49,265 nt of DNA from Candidatus Woesearchaeota archaeon (GTDB lineage: Archaea; Nanobdellota; Nanobdellia; SCGC-AAA011-G17; PNOQ01), in contig JABHMJ010000010.1 in the NCBI GenBank assembly GCA_018693795.1, forward strand, positions 1-49,265. The letters run 5' to 3'. Below the pieces are notes generated by a model that made no database searches, had not been told where the DNA came from, and saw only the letters and a list, made by a program, of their open reading frames with translations. A program made the position numbers and the translations under genes. Below are positions 43,117 through 49,265 of the stretch, piece after piece. The stretch's first letter is position 1. Each line of letters opens with the position of its first letter.

Positions 43117-46100
43117 CTAATATTTAAATAACCCAAATAAAAAATTCCAAAATCCTGTTGAAGGTGGTGCAAGTTGTGGCTCACTTCCAGTGTATACCCA
43201 ATAAGCATTTCCTAAAACTACACTTCCCGGTAAAATTGGAGAAGTTTCGTTAAATAATTGATTTAAATCAAAATCATAACCCACTATAGAAGTTCCAACC
43301 AAATTCCAATTATCTACTCCCAATGGAGATACATAACTTTCATTTAAAGTTCCATTGAATAAAATACTTTGATCACTAGTAGAATAAACAATATATCCCT
43401 TTAATGGTTCAATAACCCCAACTTCGCTAAGAATATCTTTATAATTAATGTCCCATCCATCATTATATTCTAAAACAATATCTGAATTAAATTTACTAAC
43501 TCCATTTTCAAGCAATCCTCTCAATGGGACAGAAACATAATTCCATCCAGTTGTTAGATCTAAAATATACGAATCAGGATAAGTCATAACAATACAAGAA
43601 GCATCTGCACTACAATCACTATCCCCACAATCTGTAGTTAAATCACAATCATTATTCAAAACATCATTACATGTTAATTCTGTAGCTTCGTAATTTATAA
43701 CACTAGAATAATCATCAAACCATCCTAAAACACCGTTACAAGCTTGAACACTACCTACACAAACACCATCTTGTAATGTATTTAAAGGTTCAATTAAATT
43801 ATCATCATCCACCCCAGTACAATCATCATCTAATCCATTACATGTTTCTGTTAAAGGAGTTCCAGTAGAACAAACAGTTTCTATACCAACATTACAACTT
43901 GAGGCAACATTTCCTGCTGCACATTCTCCAGGCAAAAAACAACTACTATCTATAATATAATCTTCATCTGTAAATCCATCACAATTATTATCTAAATTAT
44001 CACAGCTAAAATCTCCTATTTCTTGGGGAGGCAACACAACACAAGTATCTTCCTGAGATCCAGCTATACAATCTAAAATTCCAGAATTTACACAAACTCC
44101 AACACCACAAGAAGTTATATTTCCATACCATCCTTCACTAGACCCATCTAAAGTTCCTGCACTACAATCATTATCTACATTGTCACAACTTTCGGTAGCA
44201 CCTGGGTAAGTAGTTCCAACAATATCATTACAATCATCATATCCATTAAATGAAACAATGCCAGAAGTATCACAACCACTAGCCAAAGATTCAGCTACCC
44301 AACCATCTCCATCCACATCAGTACAAGAAACTACATCTGAAACAGTAATAGAACTAGTAAGATTTGGACCAAATTGATGATCTACTGTCCCATCAATATA
44401 ACATACAGCATCTCTTATTCCAGCACTTCCAATATTATTACAATTAAATTCACAAGAACTATCTGCACCGCCACAAGTTCCTGCAGCATAATTACATGGG
44501 CCCACCCCCTCAATAAATGCTTCAGAACCCTCGCTAAATACATCAGCAGTACATGTTACATGTATTCTATTTCCAACAAAAGGAGTTGAATCATTAACAA
44601 AAATATCAGTAAGAGTAACTAAACATTCATCATCTCCTAACCTAACGCCATAAACCCCATAATCATAATTTATATCGCAATCATCATCTATCCCATTACC
44701 ACAATCCTCGGTTTGTCCAGGGAATACATTAATATTTCCATCAGCACAATCATCATATCCATAAAATGGAACAATTCCAGAAGTATCACATGAACCTCCC
44801 TCTACAACATAACCATCAGAATCAGAATCCGTACACGCAACAGTAGGTATGGTTCCATCAACCATTATTGTTTGAATATCTATTGCAAAAAGTGCACTTT
44901 CATAAATTCTCACATCATCAATAATTCCATCAAAATAATCTCCAGAATCTCCACCAGTATTAAATCCAATCAAAGTATCAACTCCAGTTCCAAGATCTAG
45001 ATTTCCACCAACTGAATGTGCTTGAGAAGCAACTTCAATCCCATTTTTATAAATTCTAATTGTTACACCATCATAACTAACTGCTAAATGAACGAAACCA
45101 TCTGTTTCTGAAATACTTCCACCTTCAAATGTATCTGTAGTTCCACCTGCTTTTATTCTAGTTCTAATTTGACCATTACAAATACCCATCATCCAATTAT
45201 GGTCTGCAGTTTGCACTCCAGAAGCTTTTGAAACAATTCTTGGACCACAAGAATTTACAAAATCTGGATTTACCCACGCTGTAATAGTTATTTCATCATT
45301 AACTAAAACATCTCCTATGTTTAATGAATTAGTAACCCCATCAAAATCATATCCTCCATTTAATTGCCCAGTTATTTGATTTGGACATGATGTACAACTC
45401 CCATCATAACTTCCAGCAATATCATTATAATCTGAATCTAATGTTAAATGAGCTATTAAATTTCCATAAGTAACCCCAGAAAAGGTACAAACTCCAGCCT
45501 GACAAGTTTCTCCACCAACGCCACAAGAAGTACCATCTAAAGCGGGAGCATAAGTTGGATCAATTGGAATACAATAAGTTCCACTACAAAAAGGATCAAC
45601 TGCTAAACATAAAACATCACAAGAAGGATCTGCTCCAGGCCCAGGAATGGAACATGTAACACTATCAATGCCATCACAATTTTGATCTATTCCATCATCA
45701 TCTATTTCTGTAGCCCCAGGATAAATACTATTATTTGCATCATTACAATCTCCAGTAACTGCAACATTTCCAGAAGCAGCAAAATCAGCAAGATATATTG
45801 GGCTTAAAAGTGCCCCAGAACATATATCTGGTCCAGGAAGATCTCCATAACCATCGCCATCCCCATCTATAAATGTTGAATGGAAAGCAAACCTATCTAC
45901 ATCCGAATCATCACAATCAACATTATCATTGGATAATCCATTAGCAATCAAATAAGCCATAAAAGCCGGATTGGTTTGACTATAATGTTGACAAACACCA
46001 TAAACAGTTGGTAAACTATCCAATAACCCATGTAGATCTCCGTCTCCATCTAAGTACAAATCTTGAAGTTCCATTGCATCAGCATTAGTATCATTACAAT

Positions 46101-47196
46101 CATTAACATGCACTCCATCTTGCCAACCAATAGTAACCACAGTAGTAGCATTACAAACAGATGAACCTGCCTCTAATATAAAATTATCATTATCCTCCTC
46201 AGTACAAACACAACTAGTTGTAACAAATCCCATACAATCAGAAGCACAACTTAAAGTACCATCATTAATAAATCCTTGAGAATTACAACTCTCGCCATTT
46301 AAATTAGCACCGTCACAAACTTCTAAACCACTAATAAAACCATCATTACAAATCCCTTGAGATTCAACAATTTCTGTAACATTCAAAGCTCTTGAATAAA
46401 TTCTTAAATCATCTAGTGAAGCATTAATAAATCTTTCAGGAACTAACCTAGTATCCGCACCAATATGCAAATCATTAATTGGATTATTAATAGAAGCAAC
46501 ACCAATATTATTATTAAATTCAACCCCATCAACATAAAATCTTAAAACATTTTGATCATAAGTAGCTGCGATATGCGCCCAATTTCCAACAATTCCACTA
46601 AGAATTGCACCACCAACAAGATCATTTCCAGGATCATTATCTAATACCGGATAAAAATAAAGATTATCTGTATTAGGATATCCATCAAATACGAATCCAG
46701 AATAACTTCCAGCAGAATCCTCATTAGATAAAATATTAATAAAATCTAATAAACCATCAGAGCCAGGCAATCCATTAGCATTATTTACATTATCCATAAA
46801 TGTAGAAAAGTTTACCCAAAAAGAAATTGTATAATTTCCTCCCAATGCATCAACAGGAATTCCAGGAACTTCTAATAAATCATTTCCATCAAAATAATAA
46901 GCACTATCGGGAACACCATTAAAACCAGTAGTTAAAACAGGAGTGCCAGCATCACCAACAATAGCATCGTATCCATTAACAGAAGCATCTAAATAATTTC
47001 CATCAAAAGGCAAATGCAAAACCAACCCATCATCTAAAGCTTTTCCAGAAGATAATTGGGGGCCATCACCATAATTAAATAAAAAATCCCAAATTTTCTC
47101 AAAAATATTTCTATCATCAACTTCAGCAGCAGAAACTAAACTAGTAAAAACAAATAAAAATACAAAAATACCTACAATCACCTGATTTACTCTCAT
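43117..47196 (-). CDS. Giant secreted lectin-like protein (two LamG domains, MopE repeats, GWNYVSVP module)
   Basis: A 1359-residue protein. Signal peptide to about VSA; NIFEKIWDFLF; LamG-1 (about 53-290; HLPFDGNYLDAS, DLRIYSRALN); Myxococcus-type Cys repeat (CNDGFISGLEVCDG); MopE-type repeats (DCNDANNSIYPGA, EIDDDGIDQNCDG); LamG-2 (about 575-775; HLTLDSDYNDIAGSYDG, DVRIYESALF); more MopE repeats (CNGLDDDC, CDNLDNNCDGFTDED) to about 1190; and the C-terminal GWNYVSVP module ending FWNFLFGLFKY. The LamG-2 DNA is nearly a copy of that in 1-3198. Three bases downstream of 47200-48129, hence an operon. Probable adhesion protein. Confidence 0.87.
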   Translation of the reverse strand: MRVNQVIVGIFVFLFVFTSLVSAAEVDDRNIFEKIWDFLFNYGDGPQLSSGKALDDGLVLHLPFDGNYLDASVNGYDAIVGDAGTPVLTTGFNGVPDSAYYFDGNDLLEVPGIPVDALGGNYTISFWVNFSTFMDNVNNANGLPGSDGLLDFINILSNEDSAGSYSGFVFDGYPNTDNLYFYPVLDNDPGNDLVGGAILSGIVGNWAHIAATYDQNVLRFYVDGVEFNNNIGVASINNPINDLHIGADTRLVPERFINASLDDLRIYSRALNVTEIVESQGICNDGFISGLEVCDGANLNGESCNSQGFINDGTLSCASDCMGFVTTSCVCTEEDNDNFILEAGSSVCNATTVVTIGWQDGVHVNDCNDTNADAMELQDLYLDGDGDLHGLLDSLPTVYGVCQHYSQTNPAFMAYLIANGLSNDNVDCDDSDVDRFAFHSTFIDGDGDGYGDLPGPDICSGALLSPIYLADFAASGNVAVTGDCNDANNSIYPGATEIDDDGIDQNCDGIDSVTCSIPGPGADPSCDVLCLAVDPFCSGTYCIPIDPTYAPALDGTSCGVGGETCQAGVCTFSGVTYGNLIAHLTLDSDYNDIAGSYDGSCTSCPNQITGQLNGGYDFDGVTNSLNIGDVLVNDEITITAWVNPDFVNSCGPRIVSKASGVQTADHNWMMGICNGQIRTRIKAGGTTDTFEGGSISETDGFVHLAVSYDGVTIRIYKNGIEVASQAHSVGGNLDLGTGVDTLIGFNTGGDSGDYFDGIIDDVRIYESALFAIDIQTIMVDGTIPTVACTDSDSDGYVVEGGSCDTSGIVPFYGYDDCADGNINVFPGQTEDCGNGIDDDCDINYDYGVYGVRLGDDECLVTLTDIFVNDSTPFVGNRIHVTCTADVFSEGSEAFIEGVGPCNYAAGTCGGADSSCEFNCNNIGSAGIRDAVCYIDGTVDHQFGPNLTSSITVSDVVSCTDVDGDGWVAESLASGCDTSGIVSFNGYDDCNDIVGTTYPGATESCDNVDNDCSAGTLDGSSEGWYGNITSCGVGVCVNSGILDCIAGSQEDTCVVLPPQEIGDFSCDNLDNNCDGFTDEDYIIDSSCFLPGECAAGNVASSCNVGIETVCSTGTPLTETCNGLDDDCTGVDDDNLIEPLNTLQDGVCVGSVQACNGVLGWFDDYSSVINYEATELTCNDVLNNDCDLTTDCGDSDCSADASCIVMTYPDSYILDLTTGWNYVSVPLRGLLENGVSKFNSDIVLEYNDGWDINYKDILSEVGVIEPLKGYIVYSTSDQSILFNGTLNESYVSPLGVDNWNLVGTSIVGYDFDLNQLFNETSPILPGSVVLGNAYWVYTGSEPQLAPPSTGFWNFLFGLFKY
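45140..45475 (-). repeat. LamG-coding segment duplicated at about 30-365
   Basis: Read base by base, this stretch and 30-365 agree at most positions with in-frame differences. They encode near-identical parts of LamG domains in two different giant proteins, on the same strand. This looks like a recent domain copy or gene conversion rather than a mobile element. Confidence 0.75.
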
Positions 47197-47199
47197 TTT

Positions 47200-48129
47200 T
47201 TAATTCTTGGGACCTGATAATAATCCGGAATCAGAATCCTCTTTACCAATTTTATTAAATTTTGGTTTATCCACAGATAATTTTCTTATTAAAAAGAAAA
47301 TTCCTACTCCAATAATTATAATTCCTATGATAATGTAAATAATAGTCATAACTCCAGAGGATGCTGTTGCTCTAACACCTGCATCCTGAAAAGATAATCT
47401 AGCTAAACCATCTTGTGTTTCTAAATAGCTTGCCAAAACAATTCTTCCATTAATATCTAATTCAACATTACTATCAACTGGAATAACATATTCTGCATCA
47501 TTAATCCATATTTTTGCACTCTCTGAACTAACTGCATAAATACTAAAATCATAGGAAGATTCATCTATAACTAAAACATACTCTCCACCATTACTTATGA
47601 TTTCTCTTGATTCTTCTGTAACATTAACTTCACTTCCATCCATGGTTGGTTCCCAAGTTCCAACCACAACATCATCATCGCCAGTACCATCATCAGTACC
47701 ATCATCATCATCATCATCATCATCATCATTTGAACCGCTAGGTCCACCGGTTGGTCCACCTGTTGGTCCAGGAGGATCTGTTGGAGGGGCGACATAACAT
47801 AAACCATGACTACTCTCTAAAACTAAATCATTATTAACTTCAATTAAAGATTCATTATATTCTACAATTTCAACAAAAACACCATTAACATAAAAAGAAA
47901 CATTATAACCATTTGCAGCACCAACAACAACAGCATACTCGCCAGCACCGGAAACTCCTCCATTTACTCCAAAAACATCTGTTCCATTTGTAACATTTGC
48001 AGTAATTGAATACCCAGTTTGAACACTAGAACCACATAAAACATCTCCATTAAATAAATTAAAAGTTGGAACCGCATTAACAAACGGCAAAATAAATAAC
48101 ACCACCAATAATAAAATACCTCTTTTCAT
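47200..48129 (-). CDS. Membrane-anchored protein with poly-Asp linker and juxtamembrane beta domain
   Basis: A 309-residue protein: signal peptide (to VNA), a small beta domain (about 20-115), a Gly/Pro linker (GPTGGPTGG), a run of nine Asp residues and further acidic residues, then the juxtamembrane domain (about 170-255; YDFSIYAVSS ... NDAEYVIPVDSNVELDING) also seen in 9023-10927 and 26644-27921. A transmembrane helix (about 263-284) and a polar basic tail end it. It heads an operon with the giant lectin-like gene, suggesting it may hold that protein at the cell surface (inference). Confidence 0.78.
   Translation of the reverse strand: MKRGILLLVVLFILPFVNAVPTFNLFNGDVLCGSSVQTGYSITANVTNGTDVFGVNGGVSGAGEYAVVVGAANGYNVSFYVNGVFVEIVEYNESLIEVNNDLVLESSHGLCYVAPPTDPPGPTGGPTGGPSGSNDDDDDDDDDGTDDGTGDDDVVVGTWEPTMDGSEVNVTEESREIISNGGEYVLVIDESSYDFSIYAVSSESAKIWINDAEYVIPVDSNVELDINGRIVLASYLETQDGLARLSFQDAGVRATASSGVMTIIYIIIGIIIIGVGIFFLIRKLSVDKPKFNKIGKEDSDSGLLSGPKN
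47701..47728. repeat. (ATC)9 microsatellite encoding poly-Asp
   Basis: Nine tandem ATC units on the plus strand (GAT on the coding strand) give nine aspartates in the linker of the 309-residue protein. Such runs can change length by slippage without altering the frame. Confidence 0.85.
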
Positions 48130-48201
48130 AGTTTCATAAAATATCTTTTAATATTTAAATATATCGGAAAATATTATAAATAAGCATAATAAATAGGCAT
48201 T

Positions 48202-48969
48202 ATGATAATAGGTGCAGCAGGAATTGGTGGAGCAAAAGAAGCAGAATCTAATTTAAACTATTTAAGAGAAAATAATTTAGGAGCAGCCGAAGTATCATTT
48301 ACTCACAGCACTTATCTAAAAAAAGAGGATGCAATAAGAATTGGAAAAATAGCAGAAAAATTAAACATTAAATTATCAATTCATGGTTCTTATTATATAA
48401 ATTTAAATGCAATAGAAAAAGAAAAAATAACAAAAAGTAAAGAAAGAATTCTAAAAGCATGTCAAATCGGAGAATATCTAAAAGCAACACACTTAGTTTT
48501 TCATCCAGGATATTATGGAAAAGATACAAAAGAAAAAACATATGAAAATATAAAAAATGAAATGTTAGATCTACAAAAAACTATAAAGAAAAATAATTGG
48601 AAAATAAAACTTGCTCCAGAAACTACAGGAAAAATAAATGTATTTGGAGATTTAAACGAAACCTTACAATTAGTTAAAGATACAAAATGTTCATTCTGTG
48701 TTGATTTTGCACATTTAAAAGCAAGAAATCAAGGAAAATTAGAAATAAAAGAAATAATTAAAAAAATAAAGCCATTTAAACAAATACATTGCCATTATTC
48801 TGGAATAAATTATGGCCCAAAGGGAGAAAGAAATCATATTCCAATTGATAAAAAAGAAACTAAAGAATTATTAAAAGAAATAAAAAATTTACCTTGTACA
48901 ATAATCTGTGAAGCTCCAGATACATACGAGGATGCAATAAAAATTAAAAAAATTCTAGAAAAAATTTAA
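48202..48969 (+). CDS. nfo: Endonuclease IV (AP endonuclease)
   Basis: A 255-residue TIM-barrel AP endonuclease. All metal ligands of the family appear: His61 (HGSYY), His101 (FHPG), Glu140 (PETTGK), Asp168 and His171 (DFAHLKARN), His198 (HCHYS), His212 (NHIP) and Glu237 (CEAPD). It cuts DNA 5' to abasic sites in base excision repair. A TATA-like TATTATAAATAA (about 48172-48183) lies some 20-30 bases before the ATG. The 3' end overlaps the partial surface-protein gene by four bases. Confidence 0.92.
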   Translation: MIIGAAGIGGAKEAESNLNYLRENNLGAAEVSFTHSTYLKKEDAIRIGKIAEKLNIKLSIHGSYYINLNAIEKEKITKSKERILKACQIGEYLKATHLVFHPGYYGKDTKEKTYENIKNEMLDLQKTIKKNNWKIKLAPETTGKINVFGDLNETLQLVKDTKCSFCVDFAHLKARNQGKLEIKEIIKKIKPFKQIHCHYSGINYGPKGERNHIPIDKKETKELLKEIKNLPCTIICEAPDTYEDAIKIKKILEKI

Positions 48970-49265
48970 CTACTAAACAACCATTTAACCCAATCATCTA
49001 TTCCTTCATAACTAGAAGAAGAAGAAAATGGAGGTCCAAACAATACATCTCCAACTGCAACCCAATAATTGCCACCAGGTACAAACATAGAAACTGGACT
49101 ATAAACAAACTCTCCATCAAAAACAGAAGCTGCAAATCCATTTCCTGAAATAGTATTATTCACAGTAAATAAATTCCAAGTATTATCAATTAATGAATAT
49201 TCAGAACTAACTGGATTTCCACTTAAAACAATGCTTTGATCACTAAGAGAATAAACATAATATCC
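48966..49265 (-). CDS. C-terminal part of a secreted protein with GWNYVSVP-type module (cut at right edge)
   Basis: The frame is open from the right edge to the TAA at 48966 and gives the last 99 residues of a longer protein. It starts GYYVYSLSDQSIVLSGNPVS, continues with WNLFTV and GGNYWVAVGDVLFGPP, and ends DWVKWLFSS. This matches the C-terminal module of the proteins at 40594-43077 and 43117-47196 (GYIVYS, WNLVG, AYWVY, GPPS, short amphipathic tail). Thus a third family member lies past the edge. The internal methionine near 49163 is not its true start. Confidence 0.8.
   Translation of the reverse strand, partial: GYYVYSLSDQSIVLSGNPVSSEYSLIDNTWNLFTVNNTISGNGFAASVFDGEFVYSPVSMFVPGGNYWVAVGDVLFGPPFSSSSSYEGIDDWVKWLFSS

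Noticed and set aside
47597-47807. Frames opposite or shifted at the poly-Asp region (poly-Ser and poly-Met products)
   Set aside because: They come from translating the (ATC)n run in other frames.
48966-49163. A complete 65-residue gene starting at 49163
   Set aside because: The frame is open to the right edge and the upstream residues continue the shared C-terminal module, so it is the end of a larger gene.

Overview
The window looks like part of the genome of an uncultivated, low-GC archaeon, most likely a DPANN lineage of the Pacearchaeota/Woesearchaeota type (inference). The information-processing genes are archaeal in kind: two-gene PheRS (pheS-pheT), archaeal TrpRS, class I CCA-adding enzyme, an aCPSF1/FttA termination nuclease with N-terminal KH domains, a proteasome beta subunit and a TrmB regulator. 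Promoters look archaeal: TTTATAAA-like boxes commonly lie about 22-45 bases before start codons and many messages appear leaderless or nearly so. Small hypothetical proteins and very large secreted proteins are abundant. No rRNA, insertion sequence, integrase or CRISPR array is visible.

Layout. 1-3198 is a cut-off giant secreted protein (TIG-like, lectin-like, cysteine-rich and LamG parts). 3272-4579 holds small genes, including an overlooked ribbon-helix-helix gene. 4646-7571 holds four secreted or membrane-anchored proteins. 7644-10927 has an SDR oxidoreductase, a truncated Dph2-like gene and a beta-helix surface protein. 10964-14042 is pheS-pheT; 14082-15571 is a TrmB operon, divergent from a minimal RHS protein with a C-terminal toxin-like domain (15692-17026). 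17445-18700 pairs trpS with a divergent tRNA-Trp(CCA). 18746-21868 has a presenilin-type protease facing an operon led by a signal-peptidase-I-like protein. 21904-24465 is psmB-fttA. 24512-30937 is a run of exported proteins: a metallophosphoesterase, three cysteine-rich membrane-anchored paralogues and a metzincin-like lipoprotein. 30972-31254 is a small gene broken by one base. 31759-34336 holds a fusion of an asparagine-synthetase-like domain to Dph6, convergent with cca. 34480-38546 is a block of small genes (Zn-binding, XRE/DUF2178 pair, DUF4013, GIY-YIG, YbjQ). 38638-48129 is a second giant secretome block, followed by endonuclease IV and another cut-off surface protein at the right edge.

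How it fits together. Over a third of the window encodes exported proteins built from a shared kit: MopE-like and Myxococcus-type cysteine-rich repeats, LamG lectin domains, a beta-propeller glycosidase-like domain, a PGF-pre-PGF-like domain and recurrent end modules. At least two architectures recur. One has an N-terminal hydrophobic segment followed by a [IYF]TG[MNR]A motif, usually with a C-terminal transmembrane anchor. The other has a cleavable signal peptide and ends in a 'GWNYVSVP' module with a short amphipathic tail. This suggests an adhesion and glycan-scavenging surface for a host-dependent cell, with at least two sorting routes.

The most interesting non-coding signal is a pair of about 50-base three-way-junction elements (34780-34831 and 38570-38619). 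They differ by changes that keep base pairing, which suggests a selected RNA fold. Other leads are the AsnB-like/Dph6 fusion in the same window as a truncated Dph2, a perfect inverted repeat at the XRE/DUF2178 promoter, a TrpRS with a degenerate HIGH motif, and six convergent gene pairs that overlap at their 3' ends.
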